From Pleurotus ostreatus/Saccharomyces cerevisiae fusant (lineage: Eukaryota; Opisthokonta), in the NCBI GenBank assembly GCA_024196135.1, contig JAMQCK010000001.1, positions 1 to 64,000 on the forward strand: a stretch of 64,000 nt of DNA. Reading direction: 5' to 3'. The notes beneath the pieces are model-generated. The model searched no databases. It was not told the origin of the DNA and was given only the letters and a program-made list of their open reading frames with translations. Each line of letters begins with the position of its first letter. Position 1 is the first letter of the stretch. Below, piece after piece: positions 1 through 11,662 of this stretch. Position numbers and translations under genes: made by a program.

Positions 1-415
1 CTCTCCTGCTGCACGAGCAAGTCCTCGAGCGAATGTCGCGCAGTGCCGACCAGGTTCCTCTTCTTGCTCTTCTTTTTGCTCTCGGAGCGGTGCCAGACCT
101 GGATCTCGACCTTCGACTTCATGGTGGCGCCGGCGCTGTCCCCTCTGTCAGCAACGTCCAGCGTAACGCGCTCGCAGACTCACATCCTCAGCAACTCCTT
201 GAGATTCGGGTTCTGCCCATCGCAGCCCAGCACCGTCTCGCGGTGACCGCCGCTCAGCTGGTCGACGTCGAGCGTCACGATCGGCTTCCACTTCTTCTCC
301 GGGCGGAGGCCCTTGAACCCCTCACCCCTCACCACCGTGAAGCCCCATACGCTAGAGGAGACATTCAGAGGCGTTCCTCGTCGCGAAGTACCACCACGTA
401 CTCGTCGTCCATCAT
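1..415 (-). CDS. C2-domain-like protein, N-terminal part, runs off the window
   Basis: The gene starts at an ATG ATG pair at 415 and reads leftwards out of the window, so only the N-terminus is present. I infer three exons. The first is very short (MMDD). A 50-nt intron (GTACGT...CTCTAG) joins it to an exon reading VWGFTVVRGEGFKGLRPEKK and on through a VTLDVDQLSGGHRETVLGCD segment. A second intron starting GTGAGT leads to KSKVEIQVWHRSESKKKSKK and VGTARHSLEDLL. The pattern of an alternating beta-strand block with a central VEIQVWHR strand resembles a C2 beta-sandwich, found at the N-terminus of several fungal lipid-binding or ligase proteins. The full domain plan cannot be seen. It is tandem with the GH31 gene upstream. 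Identity beyond C2-like is not supported. Confidence 0.5.
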
Positions 416-731
416 CGTTCAGCAGGTCGTGGGTACAGAAGGTTTGGAGCCAGTTGTTCAGCAAGCGCGCGTTGGGCGCATGCCCTTTCCCCCTCACAGA
501 TTATCGCAAGATATAAGGAGCGCTCAGGTCAGGGCTGGGCGCAGGCGCTGCTGCACAGGATGTAAAACGGGAAGCAATCATGACGAAGTCGACATTGTTA
601 CAGCGCGGGCTATGCGACACGAGGCCGCCCCCATCAGATGCATCTGCCGCTGGACCCACAAAGTGCTATAGAAACCTCGAGAGTCAAGAACACATTGGTG
701 GTTATACATTGTACAACAGCAGCTCTTTGAT
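416..731. other. Intergenic, 316 bp
   Basis: Spacer between the GH31 stop and the start of the C2-like gene, both on the minus strand. It should hold the GH31 3' UTR and the promoter of the downstream gene. I see no repeat, tRNA or extra ORF worth naming. Confidence 0.5.
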
Positions 732-3700
732 TCAAACATTGCCAGAGAAGATATCGTCCTTCGACCCAAGATAGAACACAGGGATCTCGTCCAGCTGCGC
801 GCTCACGTTCACCTTCTCGCTTCCGGCGCCGTAGGACTCGTCCGTCCACCTGCGGATCTTCAGCCGAGGTCTATGAAGCATAGGAATAAGAAGCTCACCA
901 ATGCGTCCACTCCCATCCCTCATCAATATAAGCCTCCGGTAACTTCGGAAGGTACACCTCCCAGCTCGTCACGTTCGTCGCCCACACCGGCGCAACAAGC
1001 AGCCGCGGGCCCAGCATGTACTCGTGGACGATCGAGGGGTCGTTGGTACGCGTGCCCTCGACCACGGCCGGGTCAGAGGTCGAGAAATCGTAGTAGAGCG
1101 CGCGCATGATGGTCTTGCCAGAGGCCTGGAGGTCGACGAAGAGCTTCTTGACGTAGGGGACAAGTTGGTAGCGCAGGGAAATGTACTGTGGGGTGTGAGG
1201 GCAGGGTGAAGTGTTGGGTGAGCGCCCATACCTTCTTCAACACAACGAAGTTGTCATCTCCGAAGGACCAGGGCTGGCGCTGAGTGTCAGAAACACGCTC
1301 ATTACAAAGAATGAACATTGTACCTCGTTTGGACACGGGTTGGCGTACGACTGGTTCGTAGGCCTCGTCAGGTTACAATCGCGGTCGCTGGAGAAAATGG
1401 TCAGCGAGCGAATAGCACGGAAATCCGTCAACATACCCATGCGCACGCATCTGTTCAAGATAAAATCAGCATACCTCCCTCTCCTTCCCACCACATCCAC
1501 TCACATACGGCAAAAACGTCCCAAACCCAAACCACCTCACAAACAACTCCCTATCCTCCTCCCGATCCACATTCAGCCCCGCAAACCCGCCAATATCCAG
1601 CGTCCACGACGAGATGCCCGACGCCGCGACGCTCGCGCCCGCCGTCACCTGCTGCGAGAGCGTCGCCCACTCCGAGCGCGTGTCGCCGGACCAGAGGTAC
1701 GTGCAGAAGCGCTGCCCGCCGACCCACGTGCTGCGCGTGAGGGACATGTAGGGGCACGCGGGGGCGTCGCGGGCGGTGTTGGTGAGGTTGCGGTGGCCCT
1801 CGTCGACGGCTTGTTCGTGGAACCAGGGGTACATCTTGCCGGCGCCTTCTTGGGTGCCGATGTAGTATTGCGTGAAGGCACGGCTGTAGGGGATGTTTTG
1901 GATGGCTTGGCCGTCTGGAGGGATGGTCATGGATAAGACGATCAGTGCGAAGGGCAAGGCATACTGTTCTCGAAAGCCTCTCCGAGTGTTCCACCTGTGG
2001 CAGAGATTTAGTTCGAAAGTCATCATATATGTTAGTAACTTACCATCTGCCTGGTCGATCCAAAAGTTGTAGATGCCCTTCGAGAAATAGCTATCATTCA
2101 GCCGCTTCCCTGCATCTTCAATCAGCCTCTTCACATCACTGACTCAGTAGAAACACTCACACAAAAACTCGCGCGCCGCCGGATTCGTCGAATCGACTGT
2201 AAACAATCAGTCAGTCTTCCTTCCTCGTATGAACATCGAACACCAGACCCCATTCGGAAAGGACACTCACTCAACCTCGTGTACGCCCCCGCAAACGAAT
2301 CCGTCACCCCCGTCCCGTCCCGCGTCGTCGCCAACAGGCCCTGCTCCTGCAGCGCGGCGTAATTCTCCGAGTTGTCCTCGACGCTGGGCCAGAGCGAGGC
2401 CATCATCTCGGCGCCGGTGAGCTCTTTGACTTTGGCGGCCATGCCCTCGGGGTCGGGCCAGTATTCGGGGTTGAAGGACCTGTGAGGGAGCGGGGAGTGG
2501 TGAGCGGGGCTGGTAAGGGTGGCGGGGAAGGATAGGAGGAGGGGAACGCACCAGTCGCCTTGGTACTTCCATGCGAAGAAGTCTGAAGAGGTTGTGAGTT
2601 CAGAGAGCGGCGTGTAGCAGAGAGAGGCACAGACCAACGACGAGCAAGGAAACGTTGATTTGCTCATCGTGGAAGCGCTGCGCGACGTCAAGGACTTGCT
2701 GTTGCTCGAAGTACCGCAGCTTAGAATGCTGGTATCCGAGGAGGAAGTCAGGTGGTGTGGGTTGGCGACCGGTGACGGAGGTGAACTGCTTTTGCAGAGT
2801 ATCGTAGTCGCCGGGCTGTGCGGTCGTGCTGTGGGCGACGTCAAGCTCTGCCATAGGGGGAAAACGTATGGAAGACGTGCATGTAGTAGTCCACAACAGT
2901 AGTTTCCGTGGCATGGAAACGAGTTCGCAGAGGACTGAACTCTGCCGGCCGGTCAGACTCTACCAAGGTCTGGAGACTGAGAACGCGTACCTATCCTCCC
3001 CTGGCTCGGCATATTGAAGAACTGCAGGTACCCCTTGCTCGACATATACACCGGAAGCGCCACATTGCTATTGAAGTTAAACAAGTCCACCACCTGCCCC
3101 TTCTTGTTGATCGAGTGGTCCTTGCAGCACGCCTGCTGCCCCGTGCCATAGAACTGCTCGTCCCTCTCCGCCGAGAACGCCAGATCGACCGCAAAGCTAT
3201 CGGAGAGGAAGTTCCGCGTGTAGTACCGCGCCGGAATCGCCTTCTCGTCGGTGAACTCGCCGGTGAGGAGCGTGGTGCTGCCGTTGGGCTCGAGGCGGGA
3301 GAAGGAGAGGACGCCGAGGTCGACGGTGGCGAGGATATTGCCGTTCTGGATGGTCGCGTTGCCGTGGTAGGGGAGGAGGGTATCGTAGGTAAGGCCGGCG
3401 TTGCCGCCGGGGCCTTCGAGGGGCGGGTCGATGAGGCCGCTCCATTCGTGGCCGGTGGGGTCGCGCATGAGACTGGTCCGAACGCGGAAGCCATTCTCGC
3501 CAAAGGGCTAGTAGAATGGTGATGGCGTCATGAGTGGTAGTTAGAAGAGGAAGATAGGAAGGCTACCCACCTGAATGAAGACGCGTTCGAAGCCGTTCTG
3601 AAGCTTGATGCCCGTGGAGTTGGTCTGAGAACTTTGCGCGAGGGCAAGGTTTGCGGAAGCAAGCGCCGCACTTAGGGCGGCAAGTGATCTTAGCAGCATG

Positions 3701-3738
3701 CTGGATGCGGGGGCGACACCGCTGGGGATCGCCCTCAT
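732..3738 (-). CDS. Secreted glycoside hydrolase family 31 (alpha-glucosidase/alpha-xylosidase type)
   Basis: A multi-exon gene on the minus strand encoding a secreted GH31 enzyme. The ATG at 3738 opens a 13-residue leader; an in-frame ATG at 3699 gives a cleaner signal peptide (MLLRSLAALSAALASANLAL) and may be the real start. Successive exons read SGLIDPPLEGPGG and DEQFYGTGQQ (N-terminal beta domain), VTGRQPTPPDFLLGYQHSKL, YNFWIDQADG (nucleophile Asp region), YLWSGDTRSEW (acid/base Asp region), WTLDIGGF, then MRALYYDF, GPRLLVAPVW and IPVFYLGS near the C-terminus. These are conserved GH31 landmarks in the right order. At least eight introns are needed; one near 2870 has a weak donor and I could not fix it exactly. 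The enzyme would act outside the cell on alpha-linked glycosides. Substrate cannot be told from sequence alone. Confidence 0.88.
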
Positions 3739-4372
3739 CGCGCTCGCTTCTTAAAGCGCGGTGATGATGCAGTAAAGCCGGGTGAGGTAATGCTCACCTG
3801 CTGTCCGATTGTTGTGTTCAACGCATGATCACGATGAGATCGCTTTTGCGACGCGCGCAAGGGTTATGCTAGTTTGTCGATGCGATGGGCCTCTGTCTCG
3901 CTGTTCTGAAGAGCAGATTGGGATACAACTTGTGTGCTAGGAAACCAATGGTGTATTTTCTATATTTCTTGCACAGCAGTCTCGCAGTCGCCTGTGTTCC
4001 CGCTCAAGGCCATGGTCCGGGGCCTCGGCAGAGTGGAGAGCGCGGCCCGCGACGGGTCCAAGAAGGGCGTATGACCAAAGAAGCAGCGAGAGGGATTGTG
4101 TCGTTGGCGGAGAAGCCCTATGACGGAGAAACTGTACGTCTGCAAGGGACGCTGAGCACAAGGAAATCCAGGTCGGTTATTGAGAAGCGCCAGTCAGCTG
4201 AAAGGGCTCGAATAACTCTCGATGAAAGAAGATGATGGTCGAGTTCAACCCGGTGTACGGTGCCGACAGGCGTGAGAGCATTGTCCACTTTCACGTGGCT
4301 GCCGGGCCGCCCTCGAGCTTGAACTCAACTCCAACGCTCACAAGGCAGATTCCGAGCTGCGTTCATGCCTCC
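3739..4372. other. Divergent intergenic region, 634 bp
   Basis: Shared upstream region of GH31 (minus) and the KPWE-motif gene (plus). A 116-codon plus-strand ORF at 3885-4235 has no recognisable domain and no splice link to the neighbour, so I do not call it a gene. Nothing else stands out. Confidence 0.4.
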
Positions 4373-5286
4373 ATGGAAGCATCTGGACCAGCTCATGATC
4401 TTGTTGTGAACGAATCTGAAGATGGTGGTGATGACGTCTCCCAATTGACCGCCCTTGAACAATATGGCGCATACGACTTTGCGAAGGATGATGTATACCT
4501 GGTACGTTTTGTACTTCATGCACGATTCCCAGTGCAGACCGCGCCTTGCCCTCTTGATACAGTCTTGTGCGTTGAATTGAACAATGTGTACAGCAAGGGC
4601 TCGCAAGCATCATCGCAGGGGGCGCTCTACGCGACGCGCCCGACCAGGTTCGCGAGGAGATTCTGCGACGAACGCGCGTATTCTACTTCAACAAGTAAGT
4701 GAAAGGAAACGTATACTCCTTCCCTGGCACTTCTCCCGTCATTAACGTGTTTGTCAGAGTCACAGAGCAAGATATCTCCGTCGACGATGCTCGTGCGTAC
4801 GAACTCGAGCACGGGATAAATGCGCCAGCAGGCGTCGGACCTCGCGCAAGCTTAGCGCCAGATGCACAAACATATCCATCCGATACCACGAGCAGTACAA
4901 ACGAGCCCTCGACATCTGTCGCTACGTCGTCCACAGCGCCTTCCACCTCGAGCGCCACAAATGGTGCCAGCTCGGAAAGCGCCGACCCGCCACGCACCCT
5001 TACCTTCGTCGAACTGCAGGCGCTCATAGAAGCAGGGCGGGTCGACGAGATCCCCAACAATCGCGAGATACCTGACGGATTGAACGTATGTTTCCTTCAT
5101 CTTTCTGCCAAACGCGTGTCACCGCTCGTATCTTTGCCTCTTGCGAAGCTCTGTACTGCGCTCGCTGGCATGGTAGTGTCACTTTTTGTACCTGCTTTCT
5201 GACTATATTTTGTTCAGGACGCACCACCAAGCCAGTCGACCGCTGCCCCGCGAAAGAAGCCTTGGGAGGCGGCCGAAGCAGTATAA
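4373..5286 (+). CDS. KPWE-motif protein, likely Pex39-like peroxisomal import factor
   Basis: Four exons (4373-4501, 4594-4694, 4758-5085, 5218-5286) join in frame to a 208-aa protein. The N-terminal part contains GAYDFAKDDVYLQGLASIIA and an amphipathic stretch VREEILRRTRVFYFNK. The middle is a Ser/Thr/Ala-rich linker. The C-terminal part reads LTFVELQALIEAGRVDEIP, DGLN and ends with PPSQSTAAPRKKPWE just before the stop. That combination, a short hydrophobic 'pocket' helix, an IP-x-gly/asn loop and a terminal KPWE, is the signature of the KPWE family that includes yeast Pex39, which helps Pex7 deliver PTS2 cargo to peroxisomes. Function is inferred from the motif only. I chose the ATG at 4373 because upstream in-frame sequence looks non-coding. 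No membrane segment is seen. Confidence 0.75.
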
Positions 5287-5437
5287 ACTGAATTGAATTG
5301 AACTGTATTATACCAGATAATCTGATGCGCAAAGCTCCAATGTCACAGGCGCGCAATGCAGACCTTTGACTGCTGTTTTGATTTTGAGAGCCGGCTGCTT
5401 CACGTTATACTTATACTCTGATGAGAAGTCGGTCATC

Positions 5438-5510
5438 GGTTCAGTGGTCTAATGGTTATGATTTTCGTCTCACACACGAAAGGTTCCCGGTTCGATCCCG
5501 GGCTGAACCA
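5438..5510 (+). tRNA. tRNA-Val (anticodon CAC)
   Basis: A 73-nt cloverleaf. The acceptor arms GGTTCAG and CTGAACC pair perfectly and are followed by discriminator A. The anticodon stem TTCGT/ACGAA encloses loop CTCACAC, with anticodon CAC at 5471-5473. The T arm is CCCGG-TTCGATC-CCGGG. No intron. A TTTTT run at 5512-5516 fits Pol III termination. A near-identical gene lies at 33640. Confidence 0.95.
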
Positions 5511-6903
5511 CTTTTTGAGGAGATTGTAATATAACACCATTTCTTTTTATCTGTAACCCACAGTTGTCATCGACGGGAGCCTACATCACGTGCAACAAGA
5601 TCAAGAAACAGCCCCCGGGGTAGAAAAGGTTGTCACGATACAGTAGAATGGGTGGTACAACGCACGCAGAAATCTAAGGCTAGTCAGCAAAGTGTGTAAG
5701 GAAACAAGTACTGGTACAAGATGGCTTTACGCCGGTACAAGCGGGAGAGCCCGTGTCTTCGCCACGGGTGTTGACGCTGTAGCGACTTTACGAATGGCCA
5801 AGCCTTACTCGCAGGCGCCACCTAGATGATCAAGCCACGATCCAACCAATGGTCGTGGATTATCTCGGCCTTACTGGACTGCACACGTATTTCCAGGCCG
5901 TCCAGACATCTGCGCCATCCGCTGTCCATCCATTCATACGCGCCGGCCTTACTTCCACCAACATACCTTGATAGAATAGCCTTACTCGGAGGACGTAGCC
6001 CAACGGGCATTGACCGCACTCCGACTTCGTGGCATGATTGCATGCGTCGAAGATGTTCCTCGCGTGCAGAACATACATAGCAGCTGCCACAATAGCAGTC
6101 GAGCAAATGTTCGCCGTTGTAGCGGTCAAGCCTCACTCGCGCGGCTGGGCTGATCAAGCCGCCATTCGACGGACATATATTCTGCTGGCCTTACTGCAGA
6201 CTTACAGGCCGTATCAGATTTCGATACCGCTTGCCGTGAGTTTCACCTCCATTCTCGTACGTCCTTCGAGGCAGCAATCAGACGTAGGTGAGACCGACCT
6301 TACTGCTGGCTGACGTACCGTGCTCAATAAGCCTTACTTGGATTGGGTGGCGGACGCGAGAGCCAACACGATCACAGCTCCATTCACGATTCCGAGGTAA
6401 TCCCACATCAATACACTAATCCGCGTGTCGCGTTATGCGGCCTTCGTCGCAAGAGCATGCCAGCCGCATTATGCTCTCATGGACACCCGGCAATGCCGAA
6501 TCAGCCACCCTCAAGACTAACCTCGCGAGTAGCATTTTGGGCCTGCACTGCGAGGCAGCGACCCACGGTTACTCTGAGCCTTACTCGTAGGCACGCATAG
6601 TGAGAGAGACGCTGTTTTGGGCAGTACAGAGGCGTGCAGAGGTCGCCAGCAGGCCGGCATGACGGGCAGACACAACTTGTGTGGGCGCCGCTTGTCGCCA
6701 CGTGCTGGATTGATGGGGGCCGGCCCCAGCTGCCGCTCCTTTATATTGTAGATTGTAGATATGTAGTCTACACAGGCATGTATCGTAGCTTCCTCGCGTT
6801 CGGGAAGCCTACAGAGAATCGTAAAAGAAAAACATCACGCAGCAGCAGCCTGCTTGTGTGCGAATTTACCCCCTCCACGCGTAAATACATCCTGCAAAGG
6901 CGG
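5511..6903. other. Convergent intergenic region, 1.4 kb
   Basis: Lies between tRNA-Val and the 3' end of DUR3. It carries a motif field (separate entry) and otherwise only short ORFs on both strands with no domain. It is long for such a compact neighbourhood. Confidence 0.5.
5802..6585. repeat. Degenerate tandem repeat with recurring GCCTTACT motif
   Basis: The octamer GCCTTACT occurs exactly at 5802, 5868, 5946, 5979, 6188, 6331 and 6578, and with one mismatch at 6130 and 6297, always on the plus strand. Around it other words recur, such as GATCAAGCC (near 5828 and 6151) and CAGGCCGT (near 5894 and 6207), so this is probably an old, diverged tandem array with irregular spacing. No coding meaning is apparent. 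Confidence 0.6.
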
Positions 6904-9738
6904 TCAGAAAAACAGCTTCAACGTGAACAGCGTTCCACTACCCGCCTTGACCATGCCTCTCACGATCAGGCCCATCGCCTCCCGGCTCTCCCATACTGGG
7001 CCAATTACGACGACCCCGGCAGCGAGGAACGTCCAGGCGATGCCGATGCCGACCCATGCGGCGAGCCCGCGCACGCCGAAGATCGTCTGCGCGAAGAATA
7101 GCGGCAGGGGAATGGCGAGGACAAGAATGACGAGCTGTGGGCGATCGTCGTAAGCATCTTTTCGATACTGAAAGGAAGAGAACACGCACCAAGGCCAACG
7201 ACGCCCACGCCGCAAAGCGGAACGCGCGCTTGAGGCCCTCGGGGTTGAGGTCGTCTCCCGCAGTTGACTCGTCATCAGACGGCTCCGTCGTCTTTACTGT
7301 TGTTTGTGCGCCCTTTTCGTCAGATGGCGTCTTTTCGTCGCTGAGGGCCCTCTCAGGTTGAGGCCTTTCGGCGGTGTCATATTCTGTCGTAGCAGCGGGT
7401 TGGTTAATTGCGCGCGTTATGTCGAAATTGAAGTCGTCAGGGGACTTGAGAAGCATGTTAAGCAGGAGATACGAAGATGATGAATGCCAGTCACATACGA
7501 TGAGACTCCATGCTACAGAGACAATGGCCCCTACACCAATCGAGGCAAGGTTACCCGCGAGCATCTCGTAGTCGCCGCCGCTCGTCTGATGGGTGAATGT
7601 CGTGTCAGTCCCTATCCAATATAGAGAACTCTCGCTACGCACTGTAACATTGATGACACCATCCCACAAGCGTGCCGTCGTCCCCAACCAGGTGCCAACA
7701 CCGGCCACCAGACCAGCCAGAGCGCCGACGATGCAGCCAGTCTTGTTCGCCTTCCGCCAGGTGACGCCAATTGCGATGGGGCAGACAGCACCACCGAGGA
7801 TGACACCCATGAAGGTCTACAGTTCATGAGCTTTGATTATGCGTCTCAAGAGGATGCCAGATACGCACGTATAGCCAACCCATGGAGACACCAATATAGT
7901 AGAAGATGAGGCCAAAGAACCCGCAGGCAATAGCGTACGCGCCGACCTTGAACATGTAGTCAGCCAACGCAGCCCGCTGTTGGACGTCTGGGAAGACTTA
8001 CCACAAAGTGACCGACGCGCAGAAGTTGCTCCTCTGTCGCCTGTGGGTTGATATACCTCTGCATACAGTCAGAAATGATTCTATGTATTCGCGCATATTA
8101 TGAAGCGCACCTTATAAATATCATACGTCCCGATGCTCGACACTGCAATCAGCTCTGCGCTCGTCGCGCTTGTTACGGCCAGGAAGAGCAGAATCAGCAT
8201 CGCGGCGGCACCCCCTGGCCCCCGTAGAGCAGCTGCCGCGGCTGCAGCCGGCAGACCCGCAGAGACGTCGGCGGCGGAGAGGGGTTTCATATCTATGTAG
8301 GGATCAGTGTCTGATTGGATAGACGAAGTAGGCCGCTGCTCACCAGGATCACGCCACGTCGCATCCTCACTACCGCCAAGCGCCCTTGCAGCGAGACCGA
8401 GCGTCGTCGCAAGCGTGAAGGGAATGGAGAACCAAGCGATGCCACCGAGGAGGTATGCACGAACCGCACTTGCTGGCCGACTGGCGATGGCACGCTGCCA
8501 GTACGCCTGATCCTGGAAGACGGTGGCGAAGTTGCCGATGATGTTGATGACGCCGAAGATGAGGCCGTTCTTTGAGCGCATGGTGAGGTAGGAGCTGAGG
8601 TACGGGGCAAGGGTTAAGAGCAGCGGAGACTGGTAGAGAAGGTACCCACCCTTCGGCATTTCCCGCGACAGGCGGAGCTATAGACAAAAGCTCGTGCATA
8701 CGCGCAGGACTGCCGATTTTTGGACTCGTCACGTATACGGTGAAGACGAAGAACTAGGCGCCAATGGTGGGTCAATGATTCGCATGGCGCAAAGGTGAGG
8801 ACTCACTAGGATGATGATGAACAGTGCCGTCGTGTGAGTGCTACGACAATTGCTCAGCTTCGTCGCAACCCCTTCAACTGATACACTCACTAATCGCAAA
8901 GCAGCGTCGAACGCATGCCGCCGACGACCACGTACACAGCGACACCGACAGGGATGAGGAAGCACGCTGCAAGCGTGTTCATCCCCGTCAAGTCCGTCAC
9001 CGTCGCCGATCCGCCGAGGATGAGCATTGCGCTGACGATGATGTTGGTGGCCAGCCCGAAGAAGAGGAAGACCAGGTGAGCGACGGTCCCCCAGCGCGCG
9101 CCAATAATTTCGAGCCAGGTGTGTGCGTAGGGGGCATTGAGCTTGAGTTTGGCGGCGAGCTGAAGGAGGCGGGGATCAGTCAAAGCGTGTAAGGACGATG
9201 AACGTTCTGCTCACCATAGCGAAGAGGAGGATTTGGATCGTTGCGCCAGCTGCATATCTGTCAGTCCGCTTCTCTGCTATCATCATTTTAGGCACCACGC
9301 ACCAGCATACCACCACGGTCCGCTGATGCCTGCTCAAAATAAGCGCCCGTTATTACTGCCAGGTACTTAATCACGCACCGTACTTGAACGCCACTGCACT
9401 ACTCTGCAATAGCGTCGCCGCCCACGTCCATGCTGACACGATGCCCGATGCGATGAGCGCCGGCTTCACACTCCGAGACGCGCTGCTGAACTCCTCCGCG
9501 CTCTTCGGCGACCAGGGCGTGTACCGCGCTTGCATCGCGGTGAGCGCGAGCATGAACGCGCTGAAGAAGAGGCCGATTCCTGACAGAAATGACAAGACGT
9601 TCCTTATTCACCAGTCCGTGGACGCACCGACGACTGTGGGGGAGCGAGTCAGCATTTTCGGGATATGTCGCTGCCAAAGGACCACGCACCGACGCCATAG
9701 CCCGCGCCTTGAGGTAGGACTGTCTCAGCGGAGGACAT
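6904..9738 (-). CDS. DUR3: Urea active transporter DUR3 (sodium:solute symporter family)
   Basis: A multi-exon minus-strand gene. The ATG at 9738 gives MSSAETVLPQGAGYGV; two tiny exons then lead into GIGLFFSAFMLALTAMQARY. Further exons read LIASGIVSAWTWAATLLQSS, AWLEIIGARWG-type text, VVGGMRSTLLCDY, GGYLLYQSPLL, NIIGNFATVFQDQAYWQRAI, FLAVTSATSAELIAVSS and MGVILGGAVCPIAIGVTWR, ending in a last membrane segment and TLKLFF at the stop. These match DUR3 urea permeases of the SSS family, which carry urea (and polyamines in yeast) across the plasma membrane with protons. About 14 hydrophobic segments are recognisable. A low-complexity acidic loop (TVKTTEPSDDESTAG) lies between the last segments. 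GATA-type sites upstream suggest nitrogen regulation. Confidence 0.93.
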
Positions 9739-9825
9739 GATAGATCGTCACCACTACTTCTCGAGTGCGCGAAGGGGGGAAAGGTCAGCACCAACCTCAA
9801 GCGGGTCCCTCCCTCTGCTCCCCAT

Positions 9826-10048
9826 CTTATCTACCTCTCCTCGATGCCTCCGTTGCTCGGCGCCGCCGGCGTGCGCTCTAACGCCCCGCTCGCACGCTAA
9901 GAGGCGCCGGCAAAGATAGACATACGCAGAGTCTGGCTGCTCGCGAAGCTGATAACTTGGCCTGCTTATCGCGGAGACCTGCTCAGTGGGTGGCCACGAA
10001 TGATTTCGCCGTTGATTGGCCGGCGCCTATTTCTTCCTCGACGATAAG
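9826..10048. promoter_or_regulatory. Cluster of GATA-factor sites upstream of DUR3
   Basis: HGATAR-type sites occur at 9826-9831 (CTTATC, reverse), 9914-9919 (AGATAG), 9950-9955 (TGATAA), 9965-9970 (CTTATC, reverse) and 10042-10047 (CGATAA). Five in about 220 bp is more than the one or fewer expected by chance. Fungal DUR3 genes are known targets of AreA/Gln3-type GATA activators, so nitrogen control is a fair inference. Confidence 0.5.
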
Positions 10049-10809
10049 TTCGTCGGAGCCCCGGGCGACCGTCCTTGGCGGGGCACAATTCGCTCTCGTC
10101 TGTGTAGCTTTGAACTCTGCCACGAGGGTAGATGCTTGACGAGGCTGTCATGCCCAGGAACGTTGCCGTGAGAGTATTGAGTGTACGGGTGTGCGTCTTC
10201 CAGTGCTCAGATCTCCGCAATGGGCCTCGATGCTAGATCAATATGGAAGAAGAGATACGAACTCTGTGATACTGGTGTGGCAACGTTCTGCTTGGAGGGC
10301 GTCAGAAGCTTCCGCTTAACCGCTGTTGTGGATGTTGGGCCTTCGAATCGGTCGTCGCGAGATATGATTTGGAGGGATCTGATGGGCTATATCGCAAAGC
10401 TCTAGCACTGAACGTTCGTTCAGAGCGCCGGATTGAGGAGGACCAACATCAGACGCATACGACCAAACCAAAATCCGTGTTAATCGTCCTCAATCGGCAG
10501 GCAAACTCTAACGTGTCAGCGATTTGGGATGTGCAGGCTTTCCTTGCATTGTATACTTTGCGCACGGTGACAGTACTTCTCACTCCGTTCACTCGTCTTT
10601 TAACTGAGATAGAGGGATTAGTGCCGTTCGACAAGAAGGAGACTCACCACGCTTGCGATTCCCGGCGTTGTCTGTAACTTTGACGTGACAGAGCTATCAG
10701 ATCGACTTGAGGCTAGAAATGCACTCAAATGAGAGCGTAGTGTCATTACATGAGCGCGGACGGCGTTACAGCAGTATGAATGGTCCAAGGGATGCGATGA
10801 ACACCAACG
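10049..10809. other. Intergenic, no gene seen
   Basis: About 0.76 kb between the DUR3 upstream region and the 3' end of the SUZ-domain gene. Only short ORFs without recognisable domains are present on either strand. Confidence 0.4.
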
Positions 10810-11503
10810 TCAAGGGTTGGATGGCGGACGAGCAACAGGTACCGCGCCTCTGTCGCCGCGTCCCTTGAAGCCTTTCTCGCGCTGATCGCTGCCCTCGGGG
10901 CCCTTGGGTTGTCTGATATGTTTTGCTCCTTCCTCCTTCTTCGCGGACAATGACGAGCTGCTTGCTTCCGCGCTGCTACTCCCGGAGCCAAAGATGCGTT
11001 CCCTGGCGGCTTGGTATCTTGCCTCGCGCTCCTGCAGACTTTGAGTGTTGACGGGGGGAGAGGGGGAGGGGGAGGGAGCAGCGTTCGTCGGACGCTTGAG
11101 GATCTTGAGTTGTGGCTGGAAGGCGGCTGGGGGTGGGGGGACAACCGGGTGCGACGAGGACGCAGAGGGGATGATCATAGGCATGGGCGCTGAGGTCTGC
11201 GAGTTCCTGAAAGGGAGGGGGGTGGTCAACGTCGTCTCCATGTGGCATAGCGACCCTGCACGACGCACGCGGCATTCCACAGCTTCTGATTCCCCTCCAC
11301 GGTCGGTTCCGCGGGCTCCTCGTCGTCCTCGTCCTCCCAGTCATCCCTCACTGCCGCTTTCTTTGCAGGGTGTCGCCGCGCCGATGTCTATACGCCCAGG
11401 CTCTTTCAGGGTACTTTCGCGACTAGCGTGCTCCACGCACCGAGGGCGCCTGGTCCCAAGGGTCTGCGCCGCCACCGGCGCTGAACGGCTTGATGGACGT
11501 CAT
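10810..11503 (-). CDS. SUZ-domain RNA-binding protein (SZRD1-like)
   Basis: Three exons on the minus strand. Exon 1 starts at the ATG at 11503 (MTSIKPFSAGGGADPWDQAP). After an intron, exon 2 reads AAVRDDWEDEDDEEPAEP and QKLWNAA. Exon 3 begins NSQTSAPMPMIIPSAS and holds LKILKRP, then EREARYQAARERIFGS, and ends with HIRQPKGPEGS...GFKGRG. An acidic DDWE block, a KILKRP motif, a charged REARYxxARxRIFG helix and a C-terminal RQPxGP-GF tail is the layout of SUZ/SUZ-C proteins such as human SZRD1, which bind RNA. Exon 1 is short and was found by reading upstream of the acceptor near 11345. The gene is divergent from DUG1 with little space between, so the two probably share a promoter region. Confidence 0.82.
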
Positions 11504-11662
11504 GGGCGATTTCGGACGTCGAGCGCGGCGATGAGCACAATGAAGATGAAGGTAAGAGGCAACGTGTGGGCGCTTATTGACAGTGGCGTGCTCGGATCTA
11601 GTGCCGTCCGCACAAAGTACTGATTTCGCCCCCAGCGCACTTTCTCTTCAACAGCGACGACG

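Noticed and set aside
3885..4235. 116-codon plus-strand ORF upstream of the KPWE gene
   Set aside because: No domain or sensible splice link. Possibly chance or 5' leader.
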